A stretch of 64,000 nucleotides of DNA from Sandaracinaceae bacterium (GCA_040218145.1 JAVJQK010000075.1:1-64000), one strand, 5' to 3'; positions 34,843-46,809 are shown, numbered from the stretch's first letter. Translations and numbers: made by a program. The notes: a model not told the origin generated them from the sequence alone.

Positions 34843-35409
34843 TCACATGCCGCCGGCGGTGCCCTCGCGGCAGACCAGGATGCTGAACTCGACGCGACGG
34901 TTCGTCTGACGGCTCAGCTCGGTGGCGGAGCGCGCCTGACGCGACTCGCAGGCCTCGTTCGCGCGGGGCTGCGTCGAGCCGTAGCCCACGGTCTCCATCA
35001 TCTCGCGCGGCACGCCCATCTCGACGAGCGCGAGCGCGACCGCCTCCGAGCGCTGCTGCGAGAGCGACATGTTGTTGTTCTCGTCGCCGCAGGTGTCGGT
35101 GTGACCCTCGACCCGCACGCGGCGGATGTCCTCACGGCTCTGCGCGGTGCGGACGACCTCCTGGAGGATCGCGCGGTTCTGCGCGTCGAGCACGGCGCCG
35201 CCGGTCGGGAAGTTGATGAGGACGGGCATGTGGACCCACTCCTCGGTGCAGGGACCCGTGTTCGCGATGGGCTGCGGCTGGGCCGGCTGCGCCGCGACCT
35301 GCGGGCAGACGGGGCAGTTGCACTCGGGGCACTCACCGCCGCCACAGGCGCTCGCGATCAGCAAGGCCACCGTCGCGACCACGACGTTCAAAGTCATCCG
35401 GATCGTCAT
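34843..35409 (-). CDS. OmpA/Pal-like peptidoglycan-binding lipoprotein
   Basis: A 188-aa lipoprotein (signal ending LLIASAC) with a Cys-rich linker (CPECNCPVCP) and a C-terminal OmpA-like domain. The wall-binding pattern is visible as RRVRVEGHTDTCGDENNN, LSQQRSEAVALALVEMGV, GYGSTQPRAN and TNRRVEFSI. It should tether the outer membrane to peptidoglycan. The ATG at 35409 follows GGGGGAGAAGAGAG. It could supply wall anchoring, though nothing ties it to the OmpA-less TssL of this locus. Confidence 0.92.
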   Translation of the reverse strand: MTIRMTLNVVVATVALLIASACGGGECPECNCPVCPQVAAQPAQPQPIANTGPCTEEWVHMPVLINFPTGGAVLDAQNRAILQEVVRTAQSREDIRRVRVEGHTDTCGDENNNMSLSQQRSEAVALALVEMGVPREMMETVGYGSTQPRANEACESRQARSATELSRQTNRRVEFSILVCREGTAGGM

Positions 35410-35535
35410 CTCTCTCTCTTCTCCCCCAGAGGCCGTGCCTCCGCTGAAATCGGGCGCGAGTATCACCGGCCGGGGGCGCGCTTGGCAATAGAGCACACCT
35501 CGAAAGCCCGGGACCGAGCTCCCGGGGCCGAGCGC

Positions 35536-37338
35536 TCAGAGAGAGCGGAGGTACGCGACCAGGTCCGCGCGCGCGTCGGCGTCGAGCGCGTGGGCCTCGC
35601 CGTGGCCGGCGATGAAGGTGTCCGCGAGCCGCGCGGCCCGCCCGTCATGGAAGAAGGGCGCGCGATGCGAGACCGCGACCAGACTCGGCGACTGGAAGGG
35701 CTCTCCCGTGCCGACGAGGTGGTTCGTGTTGTCCGTCATCGCGTCCCCGGAGTGGCAGTCGACGCAGCCCGCGGAGCCGAAGTGGCCCCGCCCACGCTCG
35801 ATCGCCGCGGCGTCGCGGGTGTCGCCGCGCGGCGCCGGCAGGGAGTCGACCCAGGCCGAGATCGCGTCGACGTCGTCTGCGTCGAACGAGGTCTGCATCC
35901 GCTCGAGCAGGGTCCCCCGCATGATGTCGTGCATGCCCGGCTGATCGCCCGACCAGTGGAAGGGCGCGGTGTCCATGATGCCCCCCGTCAGGGTCTGCGT
36001 CCGGCGCGGCCCGGCGGGCTGGAAGTTCCAGACGAAGCCGTCTTCGGCTCCCTCCGGGTGGCACGACGCGCAGGCCAGGAAGGCGGGGGTCTGCATGTGG
36101 AAGAGACGGTAGCCGCGGGGGTGGCCGATGGGCGCGGCGACACGAACGGTCCGGACGTCACCACCCCGATCACCGAGGAGGTGCAGCTCGTCCCCGTCCG
36201 CCGAGAGCGAGAGCAGCGTTCCGTCCGGCGCCATCTCGACCGCGCCGGTGGGACCGTCCACGACGGGCGGCGATTCGATGCAGGGCCTCGACGAGGCGGA
36301 CGCCTCCACGGCGAGCAGCGAGCCGGCGATGCCCGCGAAGGGGACGCTCGTGTCGGAGCTGGCCGCGCCCGCGGCGCTCGCGACGTAGAAGCGGCTGCCG
36401 TCGGGGCGCACCGCGAAGTCCACCGCGAGGGCGACGAACGCGAGCGGGCCCGAGTCGCGCGCCTCGCCGTCGGCCGGGAACACCGTCAGCGCGGCGTGCA
36501 CGACCCCGTTCGGGCACTCGTCACCGCCGCCGGAGTAACCCTCGGCGGCGACGTCGATCGGGTCCGAGACCGAGCGCTGGTGCAGCATGGCCACGCCCCC
36601 GCCCGGCATCGCGCGGATGCGGTAGGCCACGTTGGGCACCAGGGTCAGCTCGGTCGGCTCGCGCCGCATCGAGGCCAGGGTCACCCGGCTGCGGGGGACA
36701 CGCCGGTCCACCACGACGCCGTCCGCGTCGAGCGTGAGCAGCTCCGCCGAGCGGAAGCGGCTCACGTAGAGGCGACCGTCCGCGACCACCACGTCGCGGA
36801 GGTCGTCGTCGAGCCGGACCCGCCGCGTGGGAGGCCCGCCCGCCGCGGGCAACGTCACCAGCTCACCGCCCGCGCAGGCCACGTGCAGCGCGTCGCCGTC
36901 GACCGCGAGCCCGCGAGGCTCCGCGCACACCGCGCGGCGCGCGACGATCTCCTGCGTGTCCGGGTCGAGCGTGACCAGCTCGCCGCGATTGCGGACGACC
37001 ACGTGCAGCCGACCCGCGCCGTCCGAGGTGAGCCGACCGGGGACGCCGCCCTCGGGCAGCGAGACGAAGCCGGTCGGCGCGCCGTCCTCGAAGAAGGACA
37101 GCGCCGCGTGGTGGGGGTGGCCGATCACGAGCCGGCCGTCGGCGAGGGCGTGCAGGGTCCCGCCTGCGATGGGGACGCGAGCCGATCCCGGGGCGGGGAG
37201 CTCGTCGGCCGGGGCGGCGCCCCCATCGGAGCTCTCCGCGACGCCTCCGTCCGCGACGAGAGGCGGCACGGCCTCCACGCGATGGCAGCCCGCCGCCGCG
37301 ACGAACGAGACCAAGGCTACGAACGTTCCTCTGCGCAT
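35536..37338 (-). CDS. c-type cytochrome lipoprotein with beta-propeller-like domain
   Basis: A 600-aa lipoprotein (VAAAGC) with repeated beta segments (about 60-390, GRLHVVVRNRGELVTLDPDT, DGRLYVSRFRSAELLTLDAD) suggesting a propeller. Two heme c sites follow: CASCH and CVDCH. Between and after them come segments of the di-heme peroxidase/MauG group (RTQTLTGGIMDTAPFHWSGD, FQSPSLVAVSHRAPFFHDGR). It is probably a periplasmic or surface electron-transfer enzyme; the substrate is unknown. GGGAGGACGGCAG precedes the start. Confidence 0.87.
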   Translation of the reverse strand: MRRGTFVALVSFVAAAGCHRVEAVPPLVADGGVAESSDGGAAPADELPAPGSARVPIAGGTLHALADGRLVIGHPHHAALSFFEDGAPTGFVSLPEGGVPGRLTSDGAGRLHVVVRNRGELVTLDPDTQEIVARRAVCAEPRGLAVDGDALHVACAGGELVTLPAAGGPPTRRVRLDDDLRDVVVADGRLYVSRFRSAELLTLDADGVVVDRRVPRSRVTLASMRREPTELTLVPNVAYRIRAMPGGGVAMLHQRSVSDPIDVAAEGYSGGGDECPNGVVHAALTVFPADGEARDSGPLAFVALAVDFAVRPDGSRFYVASAAGAASSDTSVPFAGIAGSLLAVEASASSRPCIESPPVVDGPTGAVEMAPDGTLLSLSADGDELHLLGDRGGDVRTVRVAAPIGHPRGYRLFHMQTPAFLACASCHPEGAEDGFVWNFQPAGPRRTQTLTGGIMDTAPFHWSGDQPGMHDIMRGTLLERMQTSFDADDVDAISAWVDSLPAPRGDTRDAAAIERGRGHFGSAGCVDCHSGDAMTDNTNHLVGTGEPFQSPSLVAVSHRAPFFHDGRAARLADTFIAGHGEAHALDADARADLVAYLRSL

Positions 37339-37494
37339 CTGCCGTCCTCCCCTGCGATCAGCCTGAGGGAGATCGACTCCCCCGACAAGCCCGGTGTCCG
37401 TGGTGTGGAGCGCCAACGACGCCCGCTACTCACGACAGTGGGTGGTCGAGGGGCGCGCGTTTTTCCAAGCGACGCGCGATCGACGAAAAAAGGC

Positions 37495-39108
<1,614 letters not shown>

Positions 39109-39247
39109 ATGGCTCTTCTCGGGGAAGCGTTGCGCCGTACCGACCGCCCCGTCCCCCTCTACCTTGGGCAGCTCACTGTGACGCACAACGCGCCGGTCGT
39201 CCCGCCGAAATCTCTCGAGCTTCGTCCGTGTCCAACCCTGGGGACCA

Positions 39248-42200
39248 TCACCCGTCGCGGAGCACGGCGGCGGGCGGCGCGGGCGTCTCGGTCTGATAGT
39301 CGGGCTCGCCGCGCAGCTCGGAGGCGATCGGGAACCGGGCCGCGTCGAGCGCGTTCAGCGCCTCCTCGCAGCGGCGTGACCGGGCGTCGAACCAGCGCGC
39401 GCGGGTCGCGGTGACCATGCAGAACTCGTAGCGGTCGATCGCGGCGAGCTCGATCGGGCGCGCCACCTCGATGAGCCTGGTCTCGTAGACGGCGAGCAGC
39501 TCGTCGTCCCGCAGGATCACGTCCGGGATCGGGCTCTCGAGGATCTGGCGCGCGAGGCGCACGCGCATGTCCCCGAGGCGGGAGGCGGCGGCGATCTGCC
39601 AGCGCGGGATCGCGAGCGGCGCGACCTGCCCGTACGCCTCCTCGGCCTCCGCGAGGAGCGCGCGCTTGCGCTCGAGCCACGGGGCGAGCTCTCGCTGCGA
39701 CCATCGCTCCACCCGCGCCAGGCTCGCCGCGCCACGGAAGCGCGGGAAACGCAGCGCCTCGAACGCGAGGCGGCGCCCCTCGGCGAGCTGATAGAGCGCC
39801 TCGCTGGCCGCGTCTCGGAGCAGGGCCCGCTGGAGCTCGCGCTCCTCCGGCGGGAGCGGGAGCGCGTCGATCGCGGCGTCGGCGCCGCGCGCGTGGATCT
39901 GGATCGCGGCCCGCCAGCCCGGCTCGGCCCGGTCTCGGCGCTCCTGCGCGAGCCACCCCCGCGCCTGCATCACGTGCGCGCGGGCCAGCTGGGTCGGCGT
40001 CGCGTGGCGCGCGTAGCGGCGGACGAAGTCGCGGTAGTGCGCCGCCTGTCGCTCCGGCTCTTCGGCGAACACGGCGCCGATCGCGAAGACGACCTGGGCC
40101 GCGAGGGCGGGGCGGCGCCGCCCGTAGAGACGCTCGAACAGCGCCGCGTCCTCGAGGGCGCGCTCGGTCTCCCCGAGCCCCATGCGGAACAGCACCGCGT
40201 CTTGCAGACCCTCCGCGGGATCGGGGCAGGCCTCCCCCTCGAGCGGCGCGCAGGTCGCGTGCTCCCGGGCGTAGCGCTCGTACCAGTCGGCGGCCTGCCC
40301 GTAGATGGCGAGCGCGTGGTAGTTGGCGCCGACCTGGTGCACGGCCCGGACGGCGAGCTCCGGGCGATCCGCGAAGGCGTTCACGAGCGTGACCCGCACC
40401 CGGATGGCCCGGCCGAGGAGGCGCGCGGACTCGTAGTGGATGGCCGCGTTGTAGAGGTAGCGCGGCGCCTCCTCGCAGCGCGGGGTGCGACGGGCCAGCG
40501 CGACGAAGCCCTCCGCGGCCTCGCGGTGGCGGCCCGCCTCCCCCATCGCGCGCGCCTCCTCCGCCCCGAGCCGGCAGGTGAGCGGCGTGAGCGCCTCGCA
40601 GACCTCGGCCTGCTGTGGACAGTACGAGGCCTCGATGCGGGGGATCGCGGCGCGCATCGCGTCGAAGCAGGCGACGCGCCCGCGCCGCTCGGCCAGCACG
40701 CCGAGGCTGTCGAGCCAGAGGTTGGCGGCGTAGGGCCCGACCTCCGAGTCGGGGTGCTCGAGCGCGATCCGCGAGAAGAGCGCGGACGCCTCCTCGAAGC
40801 GGTTGGCCTCGTAGAAGAGGCGCGCCCAGCGGTAGAGCACGATCGGCCGCTCGGGGTGCTCGGGCGCGGCGCAGGCGAAGCGGCGGAAGGTCCGGCCCAT
40901 GCGCTCCTCGTCGTCGGTGAGCGGGCGCGCGCTGAGCGCCTCGTCGGCGGGCGCGCGCGGCGGCTCACGGGATCCCAGGTGACGGTCGTAGCAGAGCACC
41001 GCGCCGTAGGCGGCGTCCGCGGCGAGCTGCGCGTCCGGCTCCGCGTCGAGGGTCGCCTCGAACGAGGCCGCGCACTCGCTCCAGCGCTGCTGCTCGAAGA
41101 GCAGGTCGGCCCGGAAGAACGAGACGCGCGCGCGGGACGGCCGGTCGCGGTGATCGAGGCGCGGCAGCTCCAGCGCGTCGAGGCGCGGGAAGGCGTCGAG
41201 GAGCACTCCGTAGAGCGCGGCCGCGTGACGCATCGTCTCCGCGTCGCGCGTGCCCGGCTGATCGTCGGTGCCGATCGCCTCGCGGTGCCAGGCCGTGGCG
41301 AGCAGGAGCAGCGCGGTCGCGGTCTCCTCCTGGCAGGGCGTCTCGCCGAGCGCGGCGAGCCGCTCCGCCTCCTCGCGCTGCGCCGCCTTCGGCCGTGACG
41401 CGATGGTCGCGTCGAGCACGCGGTGCTGCCAGCGACAGAGCGACGCGTCCGCCTGCCGCTCCGCCATCAGCTGGTGGTGCAGCGCGACGCTCTCGGGCCA
41501 CTGCCCCGTGTCGTGGTAGAGGCTCGCGAGCGCCTCGAGCATCAGGAACGCCTCCTCGTCGTCCGCCGCCACGCGCCGGAAGAACGCGAGCGCTTGCGCC
41601 GGCCGCCCCACGCGCGCGTAGGGCATGACGAGCTCGCGCCGGGCCTGGCGCGCGAGGGTCGCCGCGTCGCGCGCGTCGGGGTGCTGGCGGGTGTGCTCCA
41701 GCAGCCGCACGAATTCGTCGAGCGCGCCGCGGAAGTCGTCCTGGTTGAAGCGGACCCACGCGAGCTTGTAGCGCGCGTACCCGAAGACGGAGTTGCGCTC
41801 CGGGGGGATGGCGAGCACGCGCTCGTAGAACTGCCTCGCCGGGTCGAGCTCTCCCTCGGCGAAGTAGTGCTCGGCGAACGCGAGGTAGGCGTGCGGCACG
41901 AAGCGGCTCTCCGGGAAAGCGCGGAGCAGGCGGTGGTAGACCTGCCGCGCGCGGGTGTGCTGCTCGATGGCGCCGACGTGCAGCGCGAGGGTGAAGAGCG
42001 ACTCGTCGAGCCCGCGCCGGTCGGGGTGGTCGGCGACGAGCTGCGCGAGGGTGCGGATGGCGGCCTCGCGGTGCTGGCGCGCGGACTCCTCGGCCTCGCG
42101 CTGCTGCCGGGTGAGGCGGCCGAGGACGGGCGCGTCGCCGCGCGCTTCATGGATGGGCGCGTCGAGGGCGCGCGCGCGCACGGTGGCCTGCTGCCGCAGC

Positions 42201-42604
42201 TCGTCGTGCGTCATCGCGAGGCGCTCCAGGACGTCGCCGTGCCGCGGGTCACGGGCGTCGGTGCGGCGCAGGATCCGCTCGAGCACCTGCACCTCGCGCT
42301 CGAGCAGGCGCCGCTCGCGCCGCGCGTGATCGGGCGTGCGGAGCTCCACGCCCGGATCGAGCTCGAAGCCGGGCGCGGTGGTTGCGTCGGTCGCGGGCGC
42401 CTCCGCGGCCGGCAGCGCGGCGGGAGGAGCGCGGCGGCGTGAGACGGCGACCACGTCGACGCCCTCGCAGCGCGTGACGGACGCCTCGACGGAAGGGTCC
42501 ACGCACGCCGCCTGCGCGAAGGCCGACGCGGGCAGGCCCAGCGTCAGGGTCACGGCGAGCGCGCGGATCGGTGCGCTCCGCCGAGCGAATGGCTCGAAGG
42601 TCAT
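39248..42604 (-). CDS. Large periplasmic TPR-repeat protein
   Basis: An 1118-aa protein with a cleavable signal (ALAVTLTLGLPASAFAQA) and helical TPR-type repeats through most of its length (RARQVYHRLLRAFPESRFVP, YLAFAEHYFAEGELDPARQF, RWARLFYEANRFEEASALFS). Such proteins scaffold envelope complexes; some myxobacterial motility and secretion complexes contain them, but no specific partner can be named. The ATG at 42604 follows AGGAGGAGAGAG; the reading frame stays open far upstream, but that part lies over the histidine kinase and is rejected. It lies between two signalling genes, all co-directional. Confidence 0.85.
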   Translation of the reverse strand: MTFEPFARRSAPIRALAVTLTLGLPASAFAQAACVDPSVEASVTRCEGVDVVAVSRRRAPPAALPAAEAPATDATTAPGFELDPGVELRTPDHARRERRLLEREVQVLERILRRTDARDPRHGDVLERLAMTHDELRQQATVRARALDAPIHEARGDAPVLGRLTRQQREAEESARQHREAAIRTLAQLVADHPDRRGLDESLFTLALHVGAIEQHTRARQVYHRLLRAFPESRFVPHAYLAFAEHYFAEGELDPARQFYERVLAIPPERNSVFGYARYKLAWVRFNQDDFRGALDEFVRLLEHTRQHPDARDAATLARQARRELVMPYARVGRPAQALAFFRRVAADDEEAFLMLEALASLYHDTGQWPESVALHHQLMAERQADASLCRWQHRVLDATIASRPKAAQREEAERLAALGETPCQEETATALLLLATAWHREAIGTDDQPGTRDAETMRHAAALYGVLLDAFPRLDALELPRLDHRDRPSRARVSFFRADLLFEQQRWSECAASFEATLDAEPDAQLAADAAYGAVLCYDRHLGSREPPRAPADEALSARPLTDDEERMGRTFRRFACAAPEHPERPIVLYRWARLFYEANRFEEASALFSRIALEHPDSEVGPYAANLWLDSLGVLAERRGRVACFDAMRAAIPRIEASYCPQQAEVCEALTPLTCRLGAEEARAMGEAGRHREAAEGFVALARRTPRCEEAPRYLYNAAIHYESARLLGRAIRVRVTLVNAFADRPELAVRAVHQVGANYHALAIYGQAADWYERYAREHATCAPLEGEACPDPAEGLQDAVLFRMGLGETERALEDAALFERLYGRRRPALAAQVVFAIGAVFAEEPERQAAHYRDFVRRYARHATPTQLARAHVMQARGWLAQERRDRAEPGWRAAIQIHARGADAAIDALPLPPEERELQRALLRDAASEALYQLAEGRRLAFEALRFPRFRGAASLARVERWSQRELAPWLERKRALLAEAEEAYGQVAPLAIPRWQIAAASRLGDMRVRLARQILESPIPDVILRDDELLAVYETRLIEVARPIELAAIDRYEFCMVTATRARWFDARSRRCEEALNALDAARFPIASELRGEPDYQTETPAPPAAVLRDG

Positions 42605-42750
42605 GGCTCTCTCCTCCTGCGGGCGCAGCTCGCCCTCGGCGTCGCTCGGCGCGCTCGCGTCTCTCTCGGGTTCTCCGCGCCGCTCGGGGGTCAGCGTTCG
42701 TGGCGCGGTCGAGGACTTGGAGGCCGGACGCCGAGCGCCCTTGGGTCGAA

Positions 42751-45156
42751 TTATTCCTCGAGCGCCTGATCGACCGCGCGCGCGAGCCCCTCGACGTCGA
42801 ACGGCTTGGGCAAGAAGCCCTTCGCGCCGTCGGCGATGAGCGGGGTGACCTCGGCCTCGGTGTAGCCGCTCATGATCAGCACGCGCTGCTCGGGCAGCCG
42901 CGCGCGGATCGCCGCGAAGGTCCGCGGGCCGTCCATCTTGGGCATCACCATGTCGAGCATCACGAGGTCGTAGCGCTCTCCCTGCTCGAGCTTCGCGAGG
43001 GCCTCGACCCCGCCGTGCACGCACTCCGGCTCGAACCCGAGGCGCTTGAGGAGGCGCTTGGTGGCGCGCGCGAGCGGCTTCTCGTCGTCGACCACGAGCA
43101 CCCGCCCCGCGCGCGCGCGCTCGACCGGGACCGCGCTCGGTCGCTCGACCGGCGCCGCTTCGCTCAGCGGCAGCGAGATGATCGCCGTCGTGCCCGCGCC
43201 GACCACGCTCTCGAGGGTGATGGTCCCCTCGTGGCTCTCGATGCAGCCGTAGACCATCGAGAGCCCGAGCCCCGTCCCCTCCCCCTTGGGGCGCTTCGTG
43301 AAGAAGGGCTCGAAGGCGCGGATCATCGTCTCGTCGCTCATGCCGCAGCCGCGATCCCGGATCTCGAGCACGAGGCGTCCGGCGTCGACGCGCGAGGCGA
43401 TGGTCAGCTCGCCCTCCCCGCCCATCGCGTCCACCCCGTTGAGGCACACATTCGTGATGGCGTGGGCCAGCTGATGCGGGTCGCCCTCGACGATGTCGCG
43501 CGGCGCGTCGAGGTGCAGGGCGACCTCGACCCGCTCGCGGAACGTGCCGCGCAGCACGGTCAGCGCGTCGGCGACCACCGTGTGCAGCGAGACCTGCGTG
43601 CGGATGCGCTTGCCGCGCCGCGCGAACCCGAGGAGGTTGGCCGTCAGGTCCCTGCCGCGCACGGCGGAGCGCACGATGGCGGCGGCGTCGTCGTGCTGGC
43701 GGCTGCCGTCGGGCAGCTCCTGCTCGAGCAGGGTCGCGAAGCCCACGATCGACCCGAGCACGTTGTTCATGTCGTGCGCGACGCCGCCCGCCAGCCGCCC
43801 GAGCGCCTCGAGCTGCTGACGGTGCCGCATCTCTTCGGTGAGCTGGGCGTGCTCGGCCTCTCGCTCCGCGCGCGCCGCGATCTCCGCCCGGAGGCTCGTG
43901 TTCGCGCGTGAGAGCGCCTCCGTCCGCTCCGCGACCTCCTCCTCGAGGAGCCGGCGGTGCCTCTCCAGCGCGCGACGGTAGCGCTGCACGCGGTCGCCCA
44001 GCGCGAGCGAGAGGAGCAGCCCCTCGACCGCGAAGGCGATCTGAAACGCCTCCGCGGAGACCCAGACGGGCGGGAGCACGTCGAGCGCGTTGAGGATCGA
44101 GATCGCGACCCCGAGGCTCATCGCGCCATACGCGAGCAGGAACCAGCGCGCGGACGAGAAGCCGGCGCGCCACCGCAGGACGCCGAGCGTGCAGGCGAAC
44201 GCGAGGATCCCCAGCACCAGGAGCGCACCCAGCACCTGCCACAGCGCGCCGAACACGAAGGGCGTCAGGACGATGTGCGCGAGAGCGACGGCGGCGACGA
44301 CCTGCATCGCCTGGTCCGCGCGCGGCATCCGAAGACCGAGGCTGAGGAAGCTCCGCGTGAACCCCGCCATGAAGAAGATGCTCGCCCCGATCAGGACGAC
44401 GATCCCCACCGAGTTCCACCACGTCGCGTCCGGCCAGAGCATCTGGAAGCCCAGGCCGGCGTGGGTCGCGCTGAGCCCGCTGACGCTCGCGATGTAGAGG
44501 ACGTACCAGAGGTAGCTCCGGTCGCGGAGCGACACGAAGAGGAAGAGGTTGTAGAGCGCGAGGCCGAGAAGGAGGCCCAGCAGCCCCCAGTGCCACGCGG
44601 CGTCGAAGCGAGCCGCGCGGGCGTGCGCCTCCTCGCTGGACCAGCGCAGAGGGACCTCCACCGGGCTCGTGGACTGCACGCGCATCAGGTAGGCGTGCCG
44701 CCCGGCGGGGAGCTCGAACGTCGGCACGCGGTGATCACGCGGCCAGGCCCCGTGGGGCACCGCGTCCCCGGCGCGCTGCACGTCGAAGCCGTCGCCGGCG
44801 AGCCGGTAGAGGTCGACGTGGTCGAGCGGCGCGTAGTCCACCTCGAGCAGGCCCGCCCGTGGCGCGTCCACCGTGAAGCGCAGCCAGTGGGCGTTCTCGT
44901 TCAGACCGAACGAGAGGTGGTGCCGCGCGGTCGCTCGATAGCCCTCCTGCGCGGCGGCCTCGCGGGCGGTCCACGCCTGGCCCGGCTCGACGAGCACCTC
45001 CACGTGTCCGGCCAGGGAGACCTGCTGCGCCGCCTGCGCCGACGACAGCGCGAGCGGCGACACGCGCTCCGGCGCCTCGGCGCAGCCCAGCAGGCTCGAC
45101 GCGAGGACGAGCCACGCGCAGATGCGCGGCTGGGAAGGAGGGGACACGTGGCGCAC
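42751..45156 (-). CDS. Hybrid histidine kinase with 7TMR-DISM sensor
   Basis: An 801-aa protein. A periplasmic DISMED2-like beta domain (about 45-175) is followed by seven membrane helices (about 185-390), a coiled coil and H-box GGVAHDMNNVLG. The ATP-binding domain (RDRGCGM, FEPFFTK, GTGLGLSMVYG) and a C-terminal receiver with phospho-acceptor LVMLDMVMPKMDG complete the chain. It should sense a small ligand outside and pass phosphate to its own receiver. The N-terminus carries a lipobox-like SLLGC, which is odd for a sensor kinase. The GTG start and an alternative nine bases later are equally likely. Confidence 0.93.
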   Translation of the reverse strand: MRHVSPPSQPRICAWLVLASSLLGCAEAPERVSPLALSSAQAAQQVSLAGHVEVLVEPGQAWTAREAAAQEGYRATARHHLSFGLNENAHWLRFTVDAPRAGLLEVDYAPLDHVDLYRLAGDGFDVQRAGDAVPHGAWPRDHRVPTFELPAGRHAYLMRVQSTSPVEVPLRWSSEEAHARAARFDAAWHWGLLGLLLGLALYNLFLFVSLRDRSYLWYVLYIASVSGLSATHAGLGFQMLWPDATWWNSVGIVVLIGASIFFMAGFTRSFLSLGLRMPRADQAMQVVAAVALAHIVLTPFVFGALWQVLGALLVLGILAFACTLGVLRWRAGFSSARWFLLAYGAMSLGVAISILNALDVLPPVWVSAEAFQIAFAVEGLLLSLALGDRVQRYRRALERHRRLLEEEVAERTEALSRANTSLRAEIAARAEREAEHAQLTEEMRHRQQLEALGRLAGGVAHDMNNVLGSIVGFATLLEQELPDGSRQHDDAAAIVRSAVRGRDLTANLLGFARRGKRIRTQVSLHTVVADALTVLRGTFRERVEVALHLDAPRDIVEGDPHQLAHAITNVCLNGVDAMGGEGELTIASRVDAGRLVLEIRDRGCGMSDETMIRAFEPFFTKRPKGEGTGLGLSMVYGCIESHEGTITLESVVGAGTTAIISLPLSEAAPVERPSAVPVERARAGRVLVVDDEKPLARATKRLLKRLGFEPECVHGGVEALAKLEQGERYDLVMLDMVMPKMDGPRTFAAIRARLPEQRVLIMSGYTEAEVTPLIADGAKGFLPKPFDVEGLARAVDQALEE

Positions 45157-45189
45157 GAACGGCGGATCCGCCCGCCCGTCGAAGGGGCC

Positions 45190-46809
45190 TCAACCCGGCG
45201 CGGCGGGTTCCGGCTCCTCTTCGGCCGCTTCGGTGCCGTGCGCGTGCAGGGCGATCAGCCGCGCGTCGATGTCTTCGAGCAGCGTCTTCGCCACGCGCTC
45301 GTCGATGACGCCGCTCCGCTCGGCGTCCTCGACCGACCTCCGCTCCGCCTCGAGCAGGCGCTCCGCCGTGCGCTCGATCTCCTTCTCGAGCGCGCCGGTC
45401 GCCTCCACGGCCACGTTCTCCAGGGCGAGCTCGAGCTCGGCCTGACGGCCGCTGAGCTGCGCGCGCAGTCGATCGTAGGTCTCCTGGCGGATCTCACCGC
45501 GGGAGAGGGCCTCGTCGAGGGTGTGCAGCGCCTCGCGCGTGGCGCCGAGCGCGCCGCGCAGCCGCATGTACTCGCCGTGCCCCTCGCCCCCCTCCACCGC
45601 GCCCGCCCACGAGAGCACGCTGCTCATCGACAGGCCCTGCACGAGGATCGAGACGAGCACCACGCCGAAGGTCAGGTCTATCAGCAGGTCGCGCTGCGCG
45701 AAGTCCTCGGGGAGGCTCAGGGCCAGCACCATGCTGAGGCTGCCCCGGAGGCCGCCCCAGATCAGCACCACCGGCCAGCGCTTCGGGAGCCGCTCGGCGC
45801 TCTTCTTCAGGACCGCGTCGACGATGAAGATCACCACCGCGCGGGCCGCCATCAGCGCCGACCACGCGATGAGGATGCCGTCCCAGTGGGAGAACATGCG
45901 CGCGAGGTCGATCTCCTTGCCCAGCAGGAGGAAGACGAAGCTGTTCGCGGCGAACACCGCGTACTCCCAGAAGGACTCGACCGCGATCTTGTTGGTGGGC
46001 GTCAGCCCGAAGCGGGCGCCGACGTTCCCCGTGGCCATTCCCGCCGCGACGACCGCGAGCACCGGCGAGGCGTGCGTGACGTCGGCGAGCAGGTAGCTGC
46101 CGAACGCGGCGATCGTGGTGAGCATGATCTCGACCAGGTGGTCGGTGACCAGGGTGGTGACGTAGCTGACGAGCAGCCCCACGCCGACGCCGATCGCGAG
46201 GCCCACGAAGATCTCCCACAGGAGGAAGCGCGCCGCCCACCACGCGGTCACCGGCTCGCCGTGCTGGCCGATGCCGAGCACCGCGCCGAGCACGATGAAC
46301 GCGACCACGGCCACGCCGTCGTTGAGGAGCGACTCGCCCTCCATCAGGACGGCCAGGCGCTTGGGCACGCCCAGCTCCTTGAAGAGCGCCACCACGCTCA
46401 CCGGATCGGTGGCCGCGCACATGGCCACGAAGAGGAACGCCACCATCAGCGGCAGCGGCGCCTGCGCGAGCGGCTCGAGATAGAAGGCGAGGCCTCCCGC
46501 GATCGCGATCGCGGCCGCCACCCCCGGCACCGCGAGGAGCAAGACCGCGCGCAGGTTCTTCTTGAACTTCGGCCAGCTCAGATGGAAGGCGGCCTCGAAG
46601 AGGAGCGCGGGCAAGAAGAGGTCGAAGAGCAGCTCCGGAGTCAGGCGCACCGCGTCGAGGGCGACGAAGTCGGAGCGCTCGTCGACCACGCCGAGCGCGA
46701 GGCCCGCCATCACGAGCGCGACGGTGTACGGCAGCCGCAGCCGCCGCGCGACCATGGCGACCGCGCTCGCGACGATCAGCAGGAGGAAGAGGGTGGTGGC
46801 GACGCTCAT
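45190..46809 (-). CDS. CPA1-type Na+/H+ antiporter
   Basis: A 539-aa antiporter with about 11-12 membrane helices and a cytoplasmic helical tail (about 415-539). Family marks are FDLFLPALLFEAAFHLSW, MCAATDPVSVVALFKELGVP, LMEGESLLNDGVAVVAF (the ion-site segment with E and ND) and IWGGLRGSLSMVLALSLP. It should exchange Na+ or K+ for H+ across the inner membrane. ATG at 46809 follows GGGGGGCCCAC. The C-rich tract at 46896-46916 lies in its 5' region. Confidence 0.94.
   Translation of the reverse strand: MSVATTLFLLLIVASAVAMVARRLRLPYTVALVMAGLALGVVDERSDFVALDAVRLTPELLFDLFLPALLFEAAFHLSWPKFKKNLRAVLLLAVPGVAAAIAIAGGLAFYLEPLAQAPLPLMVAFLFVAMCAATDPVSVVALFKELGVPKRLAVLMEGESLLNDGVAVVAFIVLGAVLGIGQHGEPVTAWWAARFLLWEIFVGLAIGVGVGLLVSYVTTLVTDHLVEIMLTTIAAFGSYLLADVTHASPVLAVVAAGMATGNVGARFGLTPTNKIAVESFWEYAVFAANSFVFLLLGKEIDLARMFSHWDGILIAWSALMAARAVVIFIVDAVLKKSAERLPKRWPVVLIWGGLRGSLSMVLALSLPEDFAQRDLLIDLTFGVVLVSILVQGLSMSSVLSWAGAVEGGEGHGEYMRLRGALGATREALHTLDEALSRGEIRQETYDRLRAQLSGRQAELELALENVAVEATGALEKEIERTAERLLEAERRSVEDAERSGVIDERVAKTLLEDIDARLIALHAHGTEAAEEEPEPAAPG

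Noticed and set aside
42605-44596. Upstream extension of the TPR protein frame
   Set aside because: The extra 660 codons are antisense-free but out of frame over the histidine kinase, have shadow composition, and lie ahead of a clear AGGAGGAG site and signal peptide at 42604.
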